From G963662905 sp963676415 (GTDB taxonomy: Bacteria; Bacteroidota; Bacteroidia; Bacteroidales; WRLA01): a stretch of DNA of 64,000 bases. Each line of letters opens with the position of its first letter. The stretch's first letter is position 1. Positions 35,737 to 44,922 of this stretch are shown here, piece by piece. A program made the translations under genes and the position numbers. The stretch covers positions 2,108,001 through 2,172,000 of the forward strand of contig OY781097.1 of the NCBI GenBank assembly GCA_963676415.1, in the 5' to 3' direction. The notes below the pieces were generated by a model. That model worked only from the letters and a program-made list of their open reading frames with translations. It had not been told where the DNA came from and ran no database searches.

Positions 35737-37129
35737 AAGATCATTTTTAATTATTATACTGTTGTTAGGTTCTGTTTTTGCAAATTCGCAAAGCAGTATT
35801 AAAGGCACTTTTACAGGCCTTGCCAAAACGCAAATAAAACTGATAGGTTATTCAGGCTTCCATACCTACCAAATTGACAGCACACAAGCGGATGATAAAG
35901 GCGCTTTCGGGCTATCGTTCTCAAAAGATGATTACGGCATGGGCTATCTTGTAGCGGAGGATGGGAAGCCTTTTATCATCATCCTCGCTGATGAAGGTTT
36001 GAAAATAAAAGGAGAAGCTTTATCCATTCCGCAAAGCATTGAAGTACTTCAAGGTGCGCAAAACCGGGCTTTTGGACAATATGCCTCGGAACATCCCCGC
36101 AGGGAGCAGGCTTTGAGCGCCTGGGATTATCTGCAAAAGATCTATGAGAAGGATTCGCTTTTTGCCGTGCATCCGGAAGCAGTACAAGCCATCTTCAAGG
36201 AGAAAAGGCGCATCAAAAGGGAAGACAGCCTGTTTTTGGCCGGATTGGATCCTGAAACATATGTAAGCTGGTATCTGCCCCTGCGCAAACGGATCAGCTC
36301 GGTTTCAACGGTTGCGCAATACCGCACCGAAGAAATCCCGGCAACAATAGCCGCTTTCCGCAATACGGATTATACCGATGCCCGCCTCTATAAAAGTGGT
36401 TTGTTGGCCGACCTGATTGAAAGCCACTTTTGGCTGATCGAAAACAGTGGGTGCTCCCTCGATTCGGTTTTTATCGAAATGAACCGCTCCATCGACATCA
36501 TGGTCGAAAACCTGCTGCCCGACGATCAAAAGCTCAACGAAATCAGCAACCACCTCTTTAAACTATTGGAAAAAAGGAGCTTGTTCCGTTCATCGGAATA
36601 TCTTGCGCTCAAACTGCTGAATGAACAGGGCTGCACTTTAAATAATGACCTGAGCAATCAATTGGAGCATTACCGCGCCATGAAAATCGGGAATACCGCA
36701 TCAGATTTTGCTTTTGAAGGAGAAGTACTGGCACCGGAAAACAATCAGGAGAACTTACCTACCCGATTATCGGACATAAAAAGCAAATACAAACTGGTAG
36801 TTTTTGGTGCAAGCTGGTGTCAGGCCTGCCCTGCGGAGCTTGCGCAAATGGCCTCCTTTTATGAGAAATGGAAATCTTATGGGGTGGATGTGGTTTTTGT
36901 GTCATTAGATGAAGATGAAGAGGCCTTTAAAAAGTTCGCTGGTAAATTTCCATTTCTGAGCATCTGCGATTACAAAAAATGGGAAAGCCCTGTTGTAAAG
37001 GACTATCACATCTTCGCCACACCGACCATGTACCTGCTCGACGAAAACAATGAAATTATTCTAAGACCCAACTCCGCCAGCCACGCGGATAGTTGGGTCG
37101 ATTGGGTTTTGGTGCAGGGAAATAAATAG
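35729..37129 (+). CDS. TlpA-like thioredoxin-family protein with N-terminal extension
   Basis: 466 residues when started at 35729, where a signal peptide begins (MDKRSFLIIILLLGSVFANSQ). An upstream start inside the transposase frame would hide the signal. The N-terminal part (about 22-100) resembles the DUF4369-type beta domain often found before periplasmic thioredoxins, followed by a helical region (about 120-320). The C-terminal thioredoxin domain (about 340-466) has the redox pair C364/C367 in SWCQACP and the cis-Pro in FATPTMYL. It should be a periplasmic thiol-disulfide oxidoreductase. The stop TAG is the first codon of a dispersed repeat (see 37127). Confidence 0.88.
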   Translation: MDKRSFLIIILLLGSVFANSQSSIKGTFTGLAKTQIKLIGYSGFHTYQIDSTQADDKGAFGLSFSKDDYGMGYLVAEDGKPFIIILADEGLKIKGEALSIPQSIEVLQGAQNRAFGQYASEHPRREQALSAWDYLQKIYEKDSLFAVHPEAVQAIFKEKRRIKREDSLFLAGLDPETYVSWYLPLRKRISSVSTVAQYRTEEIPATIAAFRNTDYTDARLYKSGLLADLIESHFWLIENSGCSLDSVFIEMNRSIDIMVENLLPDDQKLNEISNHLFKLLEKRSLFRSSEYLALKLLNEQGCTLNNDLSNQLEHYRAMKIGNTASDFAFEGEVLAPENNQENLPTRLSDIKSKYKLVVFGASWCQACPAELAQMASFYEKWKSYGVDVVFVSLDEDEEAFKKFAGKFPFLSICDYKKWESPVVKDYHIFATPTMYLLDENNEIILRPNSASHADSWVDWVLVQGNK

Positions 37130-37146
37130 AGTTCGTCTATAAAGTC
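37127..37146 (+). repeat. Dispersed 20-bp repeat, copy 1 (starts with the stop codon of the thioredoxin gene)
   Basis: TAGAGTTCGTCTATAAAGTC. Other copies start at 39746, 39896 and 57746. The TAG is the stop codon of the preceding gene. The rest of the 843-base gap to 37973 shows only a 14-bp palindrome (about 37325) and the CTCTGCG repeats. Confidence 0.7.
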
Positions 37147-37610
37147 TAACTTCTTTATTTCCCGCTTATACTGAACCACCAATCCGGTGTCATTATTTCT
37201 CTGATTCGTCATTTGATTAAATACGCAACCGCCATATAAATTTGCTTGTTTTAGGGTGAGGTGGGTGATGTATGGGAGGGACATGCACCCGTGTTGAAAC
37301 AATGTTTCATTCCCATCTTCAATGCCATTTCATGAAATGCACGGGGCCAAGGTTCCTCATTATTTTTTTTCTTCCTCCCCAAAGCCCAATCAAAACCTGA
37401 TTAAATCCTTGTAGTTTACAAAGCAACTATGTATTATTTGCATATTATAAACGTATTAAATACGGTTCAGAATGTACTTGATATGTATTTGATGCGTAGT
37501 TGATCTGGTTTTATCATATCTCAGATATATCTCAGACTTGCATCTTATTTGGAATCTTGTAGAGAGTTTGCTATCGAAACCGATAAAGTAAAGGGAGATA
37601 ATACTTTTTG

Positions 37611-37860
37611 TATTCCCCACCCGCGTCCTTTGCGCCCTTTGTGGATAAAAAACAGCCCGCGCCAGCCAGCCTCTGCGCCTTAGCGTCTTAGCGAGAAAAA
37701 AAACAAGAAGAATTTCTCCACGAAGCACACAAAGCAACGCTAAGAAAAACCTTCGCGCACTTCGCGTTCTTCGTGGATAAAACAGCCTGTGCCAGCCCTC
37801 AGCGTCTCCGCGCCTCTGCGGTAAACCCCACCCGCGCCAGCCAGCCAACCAACGCGTCTC
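37611..37860. repeat. CTCTGCG-type intergenic repeats
   Basis: Several imperfect copies of the widespread pattern CTCTGCGCCTTWGCGTCTTW and related 'cgtcc tttgcgcccttt' runs, for example at 37671-37693 and 37801-37825, in both orientations. Such sequences are common between genes in Bacteroidota and other bacteria. The minus-strand frame at 37456-37863 that covers them gives a biased Arg-rich product and is not taken as a gene. Confidence 0.65.
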
Positions 37861-37972
37861 CACAACGGTTTGTAATTAAGCCCTGTTTTTCGCATCTTTG
37901 CCTCCGGATGACAGATGATGCCGTAGATGCCCAATCACTGGCAATGTCTTTGATTTACTTTAAATTCACCAG

Positions 37973-39748
37973 ATGAAGCAACATATATTGGAGATAATCC
38001 GCCAAAACACCGAACGTTTTGGTGAAAAGGCTGTTTTTCAGGAATTTATATCTGAAGGAAAATTGGAGCAATGGTCCTGGAACAAAATGTATTCCATGGT
38101 TCAAAAAGCTTCTGCGGCACTCATCCGCAAGGACGCTGCCCCTAAAAGCAATATTGGTATTTTTAGTCAAAACCGGCATCAATGGCTGATCAGCGACCTG
38201 GCCATAATGCAAATTGGTGCACGCACCGTTCCTTTTTACAGCACTGCAACGGCTGCTCAACTCGAATACATCATCGGTGAAACTGGTATGGAAATCATTT
38301 TTTGCGGTGATCAGGCTCAGACGCAAATTGCATTGTCCCTTCTGAAAAAGACCAGCTTGAAAACAATTATTTTTCTTGAGGAAAATCCTCCAGAGCTTCC
38401 TGAAAAAATTATTTGTTGGAAAGATTTTCTGGAAATGCCTGATGATGCGGATTTTCAAAAAGCTGAAAATTATTTTCAAGGGACTAAGGCTGATGACCTT
38501 GCAACAATCATTTATACTTCCGGCACAACCGGTGAGCCCAAAGGCGTGATGCTTGACCATAATAATTTTATAGATTGCTTCCGCATGCACGATCAGCGCC
38601 TTACGGTTCAGCAAGATGACCTTTCGATGGCCTTTTTGCCTTTGAGTCATGTTTTCGAACGAGCATGGAGTTTATATATGTTGTATTCGGGTGCTGTGAT
38701 CCATTTTCTGCCGAATCCGCGTGCCGTAATCGATGAAATGAAAAAAGTACAGCCTACACTCATGTGCGCCGTACCGAGGTTTTTTGAGAAAACACTTGAA
38801 GGGGTTCATAAAGAATATGATACATGGCCGGCTTTTAAACAAAAGGTCTTTGATTTTGCCGTGCGCACAGGCAAAAAAATGGCGCATTACCGGGCAAAGC
38901 AAAATTCCGCGCCTTTGGGTTTGCGCATGAAGGAGGCATTGTCAAACAAACTGGTTTATAAAAATATAGCAGCCGTTTTCGGAGGGAAAATAAAATATAT
39001 GCCTTGTGCAGGGGCGGCCATAAATCCCGATGACCTTTTGTTTTTTCATGCGGTGCGCCTTTTTGTTAATTATGGTTATGGTGCAACAGAAACCACAGCA
39101 ACGGTTTCCTGCTTCCGCGAAGATGAATATGATTTCAATTCATGCGGCAGTGTGATGCCTGGACTGGAGGTGAAAATCGGGGAAAATGATGAAATCCTGA
39201 TCAAAGGGCCTATGGTGTTCCGCGGCTATTACAAAAAGGAAGAAGAAACGACCCGTGTACTGCGCGATGGTTGGTTTTATTCCGGCGATGAAGGAAAATT
39301 CGTTGGCAAAGATAAAATTATGATGACCGACCGTATTAAAGATTTGATGAAAACATCGGTAGGTAAATACATATCGCCCCAGAAACTGGAGATGCTGCTC
39401 GGAAGCGATCCTTATATTGAACAGGTTTTGGTGATTGCCGACCGTAGAAAATATGCAAGCGCGCTAATTGTTCCTTCTTTTGAGAAGCTAAAGGTTTTTG
39501 CAGAATCGACCGGACTGATAGGAAATACACTAAAAGAACTGATCGAACATCAGAGCGTCAGGGAGCTTATCGCCAGCCGGATTGATGCACTGCAAACAGA
39601 CCTGATGCCGCATGAGCAGATCAAACGTTTCGAATTGCTTTGTGAAGCCTTCTCCATAGAAAAAGGAAGCATGACCAATACCTTGAAAATCAAACGAAAA
39701 CCGGTTATGGAGATGTATCGCGATAGAATCGAAGCAATGTATAAGTAG
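37973..39748 (+). CDS. Long-chain acyl-CoA ligase (AMP-forming)
   Basis: 591 residues of the ANL superfamily. The P-loop-like motif is IIYTSGTTGEPKGVM (about 180-195), followed by NYGYGATETTATVS, YSGDEGKF and DRIKDLMKTSVGKYISPQK in the C-terminal domain. It activates fatty acids to acyl-adenylate and then acyl-CoA in the cytoplasm, for beta-oxidation or lipid synthesis. It resembles the FadD15-type bacterial enzymes in length and motifs. The start at 37973 directly precedes the conserved N-terminal helix. It is a single gene; its TAG stop is again the start of the dispersed 20-bp repeat. Confidence 0.92.
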   Translation: MKQHILEIIRQNTERFGEKAVFQEFISEGKLEQWSWNKMYSMVQKASAALIRKDAAPKSNIGIFSQNRHQWLISDLAIMQIGARTVPFYSTATAAQLEYIIGETGMEIIFCGDQAQTQIALSLLKKTSLKTIIFLEENPPELPEKIICWKDFLEMPDDADFQKAENYFQGTKADDLATIIYTSGTTGEPKGVMLDHNNFIDCFRMHDQRLTVQQDDLSMAFLPLSHVFERAWSLYMLYSGAVIHFLPNPRAVIDEMKKVQPTLMCAVPRFFEKTLEGVHKEYDTWPAFKQKVFDFAVRTGKKMAHYRAKQNSAPLGLRMKEALSNKLVYKNIAAVFGGKIKYMPCAGAAINPDDLLFFHAVRLFVNYGYGATETTATVSCFREDEYDFNSCGSVMPGLEVKIGENDEILIKGPMVFRGYYKKEEETTRVLRDGWFYSGDEGKFVGKDKIMMTDRIKDLMKTSVGKYISPQKLEMLLGSDPYIEQVLVIADRRKYASALIVPSFEKLKVFAESTGLIGNTLKELIEHQSVRELIASRIDALQTDLMPHEQIKRFELLCEAFSIEKGSMTNTLKIKRKPVMEMYRDRIEAMYK

Positions 39749-39915
39749 AGTTCGTCTATAAAATACTGTGCTTGGTTCAGAATGTTCGAGGTCGAGGCAT
39801 TTCTTTTGCTGGAAACAAGGAGTTTACCGGCGTAAATGACTGTTTCCCAGTAAAAGAAATAACGCTGAGATCGGGCATTATGGACAAGCACTAAGTAGAG
39901 TTCGTCTATAAAGTC
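39746..39915 (+). repeat. Region bounded by two direct copies of the dispersed repeat (copies 2 and 3)
   Basis: TAGAGTTCGTCTATAAA at 39746 and the full 20-mer at 39896, both preceded by TAAG, in direct orientation 150 bases apart. Between them is the hairpin TTTAC-CGGC-GTAAA (39823-39836), which recurs inverted near 57830. No gene lies in 39749-40111. Confidence 0.6.
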
Positions 39916-40044
39916 CGATCTCAGTGATATATTGCGATGTAATGCGATGCGCTAAGCTGCAGGGCAGCGCTGATATTTGTAGGATTTAAGAGGAGAGGTG
40001 ATCATATAGCTACCGAGTAGCGGCAACAAAAACAACCACGCCAG

Positions 40045-40075
40045 TTCTCTGCACCTTTGCGTCTTTGCGGTAAAA
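40045..40075 (+). repeat. CTCTGCG-type intergenic repeat, single copy
   Basis: TTCTCTGCACCTTTGCGTCT and the following TTGCGGTAAAA: a good copy of the same family as at 37611-37860. Confidence 0.6.
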
Positions 40076-40111
40076 TTGTTTCATCAGCAGGAGCTTGGAA
40101 ATCACCAAAAA

Positions 40112-41014
40112 TTAGTCATTAAGCTTCCACCGCCGGTGCGACCACAGCCAGTTCTCAGGTTTGTTGCGAATCTGTTTTTCAAGCCTTTGCGCAAATAGTG
40201 CGGTAATTTCCCCTTCAGGCATTTCTTTTGGACTGGCAACAAGTGTCTCCAGGTTTATTTCATAATAACCGCGTTTAATCCGTTCAATATCAATATAAAC
40301 AATAGGCAAATCATATTTTCGGGCATATTTTTCCAGGCCATGAAGGAAGGCGGTTTTAATGCCCATAAAATCCACCCAATAGGCTCTGTCTTTTTGGCCA
40401 CGCGCCGGACTTTGATCTGCGGCCATCAGGAAAACTGCATTTTGTGGCGCGTATTTTTCAAAACCCTGAGAAGTTTCATAAATGCTCAGCATATGCGTTC
40501 CACTGCGCTTGCGGGCTTTATTCATTAAAATTTTGTCGATATACTTATTGCTCAGTGGTTTGTAAAGTGCCACAATTTTCCTGCCGCTTTGCAGGCTGGC
40601 CGACATGCTGCCCCATTCCCAGTTTCCATAATGGCCTGTTACCGCAATAATACTTTTGTTTTTCAGCTCAGCATCTTCCAAAAGCTCAGGGTTCAGGATT
40701 TTATGCCTGCGGTTGATCTGCCTGCGGCTCATGCTCAAAGCTTTGATGCCTTCGATGAGGATATCGGTGAGGTTGTGGTAAATTTTGGCGCGCAAATTTT
40801 TATAAAATGCATCGTCCTTATCCGGAAAGCATCGTTTTAAATTGCTTTCAATTACGCTTTTACGGTAACCTAAAGCGCGCATCAGGAAATACATAAAATC
40901 CGAAAAACGATAAAGGAACCAAAAAGGGATTATGCCGATCAATGCGACAAAAAACAGGAAAATGGCCGTAAGTAAAATGTTCATCCAAAAGGTGTTTGCT
41001 GCCCCAAAGGCCAT
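40112..41014 (-). CDS. Lipid A biosynthesis (LpxL/HtrB-like) acyltransferase
   Basis: 300 residues with one N-terminal membrane segment (about 12-40) and the acyltransferase motif GHYGNWEW (catalytic H128 with E133), then DQSPARG. Such enzymes add a secondary acyl chain to lipid A at the inner membrane. An alternative start at residue 11 (40984) would begin directly at the membrane segment and is about as likely. It lies 48 bases after der in the same direction, so era, der and this gene may share transcripts. An unrelated ornithine-lipid-type acyltransferase is a less likely reading. Confidence 0.88.
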   Translation of the reverse strand: MAFGAANTFWMNILLTAIFLFFVALIGIIPFWFLYRFSDFMYFLMRALGYRKSVIESNLKRCFPDKDDAFYKNLRAKIYHNLTDILIEGIKALSMSRRQINRRHKILNPELLEDAELKNKSIIAVTGHYGNWEWGSMSASLQSGRKIVALYKPLSNKYIDKILMNKARKRSGTHMLSIYETSQGFEKYAPQNAVFLMAADQSPARGQKDRAYWVDFMGIKTAFLHGLEKYARKYDLPIVYIDIERIKRGYYEINLETLVASPKEMPEGEITALFAQRLEKQIRNKPENWLWSHRRWKLND

Positions 41015-41062
41015 GCAAAGCTATAATAAAATGCGCTTATTTGAAGCGGTAAAATCGGGATG

Positions 41063-42364
41063 CTACTTTTTCCTAATAAAAATCTGAATCGGAACGCCGG
41101 TAAAATTATACATGCTGCGCAGCCTGTTTTCCAGGAAACGTTTGTACGGGTCGCGGATATACTGTGGCAAATTGGCAAAAAATGCAAAGCAGGGCGAAGC
41201 CGTTTTAAGTTGGGTTACATACTTTATTTTGATGTATTTGCCTTTAACAGCAGGCGGAGGTGTAGCCTGGATGATTTCCAGCATTTTTTCGTTCAGTTCC
41301 GAGGTGCTTACCCTGCGGCTGCGGTTTTCATAAACTTCCTGAGCAGTTTCCAGCGCTTTGTGTATCCTTTGTTTGTTGACTACCGAAGTGAAAATAACCG
41401 GAACATCACTAAATGGCTCTAATTGTTTTTTGATTTTTTCGCTATAGCGCAAATGGGCATTGGTGTCTTTTTCGACCAAATCCCATTTATTCACCAAAAT
41501 AACAATGCCTTTTTTATTGCGCTGTGCAAGCTGGAAAATGTTCAGGTCCTGTGCTTCAAAACCCTGTGTGGCATCAATAATCAGGATGCAGACATCGCTG
41601 TATTCAATGGCGCGGATGGAGCGCATCACCGAATAAAACTCAATATCTTCCGATACTTTTTTCTTCTTTCGGATGCCGGCAGTGTCCACCAGGTTGAAGT
41701 GAAAACCAAAGCTTTTGTATTCTGTAAAAATAGTATCGCGGGTTGTGCCGGCAATGTTGGTGACGATATTGCGTTCATTGCCCAAAAGGGCATTGATGAA
41801 GGATGATTTTCCCACATTGGGCCTTCCTACAACGGCAAAACGCGGAAGATCCGAGTCTTCTTCTTTGTCGTCCGTGAAATCTGCTACCATGGCATCCAGC
41901 AGTTCGCCGGTCCCACTGCCGTTAATGGCTGAAATACCATAAACTTCGCCCAGCCCCAGGCTCATAAATTCATAAATTTCATCGCGGCGTTTCTGGTTGT
42001 CCACTTTGTTGGCTACCACAAAAACGGCTTTTCGCGATTTGCGCAGAAAATTGGCAACATCTTCATCCAGAGGGCTCAGGCCTTGCTCCACATCCACCAT
42101 AAAGAGGATGGCATCGGCTTCGTCAACAGCAAGTTCTGCCTGCTTGCGGATTTCTTCCTCAAAGATATCATCGCTGCCTTCCACATAGCCGCCGGTATCA
42201 ATAATGGAAAATTCTTTTCCGTTCCAGTCCGATTTGCCGTAATGACGGTCGCGGGTAACACCGCTTACCGAGTCAACAATAGCCTGACGCATGCCCGTAA
42301 GGCGGTTAAACAAAGTAGATTTACCTACATTCGGACGTCCAACAATAGCTACCAGATTTCCCAT
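41063..42364 (-). CDS. der: Ribosome assembly GTPase Der (EngA)
   Basis: 433 residues with the two tandem G domains unique to Der: first GRPNVGKSTLFN (about 8-19), DTGG and NKVD; second GRPNVGKSSFIN (about 180), DTAGIRKK and NKWD. A KH-like C-terminal domain (about 345-433) follows. It acts in late 50S ribosomal subunit assembly in the cytoplasm. The length matches the family. A TAnnTTTG-type box is present 20 bases upstream of the start, so it has its own promoter although era lies before it. Confidence 0.97.
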   Translation of the reverse strand: MGNLVAIVGRPNVGKSTLFNRLTGMRQAIVDSVSGVTRDRHYGKSDWNGKEFSIIDTGGYVEGSDDIFEEEIRKQAELAVDEADAILFMVDVEQGLSPLDEDVANFLRKSRKAVFVVANKVDNQKRRDEIYEFMSLGLGEVYGISAINGSGTGELLDAMVADFTDDKEEDSDLPRFAVVGRPNVGKSSFINALLGNERNIVTNIAGTTRDTIFTEYKSFGFHFNLVDTAGIRKKKKVSEDIEFYSVMRSIRAIEYSDVCILIIDATQGFEAQDLNIFQLAQRNKKGIVILVNKWDLVEKDTNAHLRYSEKIKKQLEPFSDVPVIFTSVVNKQRIHKALETAQEVYENRSRRVSTSELNEKMLEIIQATPPPAVKGKYIKIKYVTQLKTASPCFAFFANLPQYIRDPYKRFLENRLRSMYNFTGVPIQIFIRKK

Positions 42365-42384
42365 AGTCTTGAAATTTTAGCGTG

Positions 42385-42392
42385 CAAAAGTA
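42385..42392 (-). promoter_or_regulatory. -7 box upstream of der
   Basis: TACTTTTG on the minus strand matches TAnnTTTG, about 20 bases before the der ATG. No matching TTG box at 19-21 bases was found; it would lie in the era coding end. Confidence 0.4.
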
Positions 42393-42418
42393 CAAAAAAT
42401 TCGTTTTGGATGGCTTTC

Positions 42419-43294
42419 TTATTGATAACCAAAGTTTTTCAGCTCATTGTCTTTTTCACGCCAGTCTTTACGCACCTTCACAAAAAGCTCCAGATAAACC
42501 TTAGTATCAATAAACTCTTCAATATCTTTTCGGGCTTCGGTGCCCACTCTTTTTATGGCCTGGCCTTTATTGCCGATTAAAATGATTTTCTGGCTGTCGC
42601 GTTCGGTGAAAATATTGGCCCGGATGCGCGTAAGATTTCCATCCTCTTTGTATTCTTCCACAACCACTTCAACGCTATAGGGAATCTCCTTTTTATAATG
42701 TATCAGGATTTTTTCACGGATAATTTCCTGTATAAAGAAGCGCATATTCTTGTCGGTGAGCTCATCTTTGGGATAATAGGCGGGAAATTCGGGAAGATTT
42801 TCTATGATGAGGTCGAAAACTCGTTCCAGATTAAATTTGTGCAATGCCGAAACGGGCAGGATGTGCGCTTTTGGGAACAGGCCGCCCCAATGGTCGAGTT
42901 GGTTTTTGACCGTTTCTTCATCGCCCAGATCGATTTTATTAAGCACAAGGATCATTGGGATGTTGCCCGGCTGCAGCTTGTCAATGACCTCCTGAGGGGG
43001 ATTTTTTTCGCCCAGTTCAACCACATAAAGAACAATATCGGCATCCTGCAAAGCGGTATGCACAAACTTCATCATTTGCTCCTGAAGCGCATAATTGGGC
43101 TTTAAAATGCCGGGCGTATCGGAATAAACGATCTGAAAATCTTCTCCGTTTACAATTCCCATAATGCGGTGGCGAGTGGTTTGTGCCTTGGAAGTAATGA
43201 TGCTAAGTTTCTCACCTACAAGGGCATTCATTAGTGTTGACTTGCCTGCATTGGGGTTGCCAATGATGTTCACGAAGCCTGATTTATGCGCCAT
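42419..43294 (-). CDS. era: GTPase Era
   Basis: 291 residues. The G domain has GNPNAGKSTLMNAL (G1), DTPG (G3) and NKIDL (G4), and the C-terminal KH domain (about 200-291) contains the motif GNKGQAIKRVGTEARKDIE. Era binds the 3' end of 16S rRNA and helps 30S assembly. It is upstream of der in the same direction (54 bases apart), a common pairing of ribosome GTPases. Confidence 0.97.
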   Translation of the reverse strand: MAHKSGFVNIIGNPNAGKSTLMNALVGEKLSIITSKAQTTRHRIMGIVNGEDFQIVYSDTPGILKPNYALQEQMMKFVHTALQDADIVLYVVELGEKNPPQEVIDKLQPGNIPMILVLNKIDLGDEETVKNQLDHWGGLFPKAHILPVSALHKFNLERVFDLIIENLPEFPAYYPKDELTDKNMRFFIQEIIREKILIHYKKEIPYSVEVVVEEYKEDGNLTRIRANIFTERDSQKIILIGNKGQAIKRVGTEARKDIEEFIDTKVYLELFVKVRKDWREKDNELKNFGYQ

Positions 43295-43315
43295 ATTAAT
43301 TTTTTTTAAAATTTA

Positions 43316-43348
43316 TTTGGAATACAAAGAAACAAATTATTATCTTTG
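43316..43348 (+). promoter_or_regulatory. Promoter of the initiator tRNA gene
   Basis: TTTG (43316-43319) and TATCTTTG (43341-43348), 21 bases apart, match the Bacteroidota consensus. Transcription would begin about 50 bases before the tRNA. Confidence 0.6.
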
Positions 43349-43406
43349 CACTCCCGTTTAGGGGACAAAGTTCTATAAAAAAGATTAAACGCATTTTAAA
43401 ATATAT

Positions 43407-43478
<72 letters not shown>

Positions 43479-43482
43479 CTAA

Positions 43483-43519
43483 AAGGCCTGATGGAATTAT
43501 CCTTCAGGCCTTATTTTTT
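43483..43519 (+). terminator. Rho-independent terminator after tRNA-fMet
   Basis: AAGGCCTGA (43483-43491) pairs perfectly with TCAGGCCTT (43504-43512), followed by ATTTTTTA. With the promoter at 43316 it makes the tRNA a single-gene transcription unit. Confidence 0.85.
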
Positions 43520-43570
43520 ATCCCTGACCAACTTTTTATGCCTCTCCTTGTTTTTTTGAAAACAAGAAAC

Positions 43571-44860
43571 ATGAATAACCTCAATATCCCTTCATCAAAT
43601 CTTCCGCGGATCATTATTGTTGGTGGTGGTTTTGCCGGTATCGAACTGATAAAAAAACTGAATACAAAAAAGTATCAGATTGTTTTGATCGACCGGCAGA
43701 ACTATCATACTTTTCAGCCTTTGCTTTATCAGGTGGCAAGTGGTGGCTTGGAATCCAATAGCATTGCCTATCCCCTGCGGAAATTTGTGAAGCGCTTTGG
43801 GGAAGTCTTCTTTCGTTATACAAATGTCCGCAAAGTGGATGTGGCACAGAAGGCAATCAGCACCGATGAGGGAGCATTGACTTATGATTTCCTGCTGATA
43901 GCCACAGGCAGCAAAACCAATTATTTCGGCAATAAAAACATTGAGCAGAATTCTATGCCGCTCAAAACATTGAGCCAGTCCCTGGATTTGCGCTCCATGA
44001 TTTTGCAGAATATTGAGCAGGCGGTGTTTACCAGCGATAAAAAGGAACGGGAAGCATTGCTCACCTTTGTGGTGGCAGGTGGCGGCCCAACAGGGGTGGA
44101 GCTGGCCGGTGCGCTCTGTGACCTGAAGCGATATGTGTTTCGCAATGAGTATCACGACCTGAATATGAACGATATGCAGATTATTTTGGTGGAGGGTTCA
44201 CAAAGGCTGCTCGCGGGCATGAGCGAAAAAGCTTCGGCCAAAACCTTGGATTTTCTCCGGAAAATGGGTGCCGATGTGCGCCTTAAAAGTCTGATTCAGG
44301 ATTATGACGGAACAAAGGTCTTGCTCTTGGATGGCGGCGAAATTTTATCGCATAACCTTATTTGGGCTGCCGGAGTAAAAGCCGATGTGCCTCAGGGTCT
44401 TGAGCCTGCTGTGGAAACACGCAGCGGTAGGCTTATGGTCGATCAGTTTAGCCAAATCAATTTGGCAGGGAAGAACCACAATATTTTTGTGTTGGGCGAT
44501 GCGGCTTTAATGAAAACAGAGGACTACCCACACGGACATCCTATGGTAGCGCCGGTAGCTATTCAACAGGCAGATTTATGGGTTGCAAACCTTAAAAGGA
44601 TGGGAAAAAAGCAGGAACTGAAGGCGTTTCAATACCGCGATAAAGGCAGTATGGCCACAATAGGGCGCAGCAAAGCAGTGGTGGATTTGCCGTGGTTTGG
44701 ATTTCAGGGCTGGTTTGCCTGGATTACCTGGCTGTTTGTGCACCTGATGTCCATCATCGGTTTTGAAAACCGCCTCTTCGTCCTATTGAACTGGTTTATG
44801 AACTATTTGAAATTCAATTCGGCACTAAGATTGATTATTCGCCCTTTTGATAAAAAATAA
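43571..44860 (+). CDS. ndh: Type II NADH:quinone oxidoreductase family flavoprotein
   Basis: 429 residues when started at 43571. The frame stays open back through the tRNA, but that part is not coding. FAD-binding motif IIVGGGFAGIELIKKL at the N-terminus, NAD-binding motif VVAGGGPTGVELAGAL (about 155-170), the second FAD motif with FVLGDAA (about 305-315), and a hydrophobic C-terminal part (WFAWITWLFVHLMS) that would attach it to the inner membrane. It passes electrons from NADH to quinone without proton pumping. It stands alone after the tRNA unit. Other membrane pyridine-nucleotide oxidoreductases look similar, so the symbol is a likely assignment. Confidence 0.9.
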   Translation: MNNLNIPSSNLPRIIIVGGGFAGIELIKKLNTKKYQIVLIDRQNYHTFQPLLYQVASGGLESNSIAYPLRKFVKRFGEVFFRYTNVRKVDVAQKAISTDEGALTYDFLLIATGSKTNYFGNKNIEQNSMPLKTLSQSLDLRSMILQNIEQAVFTSDKKEREALLTFVVAGGGPTGVELAGALCDLKRYVFRNEYHDLNMNDMQIILVEGSQRLLAGMSEKASAKTLDFLRKMGADVRLKSLIQDYDGTKVLLLDGGEILSHNLIWAAGVKADVPQGLEPAVETRSGRLMVDQFSQINLAGKNHNIFVLGDAALMKTEDYPHGHPMVAPVAIQQADLWVANLKRMGKKQELKAFQYRDKGSMATIGRSKAVVDLPWFGFQGWFAWITWLFVHLMSIIGFENRLFVLLNWFMNYLKFNSALRLIIRPFDKK

Positions 44861-44922
44861 TTCGTGCAAGGACCCTATTGATAATCAATCAGGTTTAGTC
44901 GGTTCCATTTTATACCACTGAT

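Noticed and set aside
37325..37338. CATTTCATGAAATG palindrome
   Set aside because: A single A/T-rich palindrome in a long gap with no promoter or gene in proper position; likely chance.
37456..37863. 135-residue minus-strand ORF in the long gap
   Set aside because: It is Arg-rich and low in complexity, translated from CTCTGCG-type repeats; such frames are well-known false genes.
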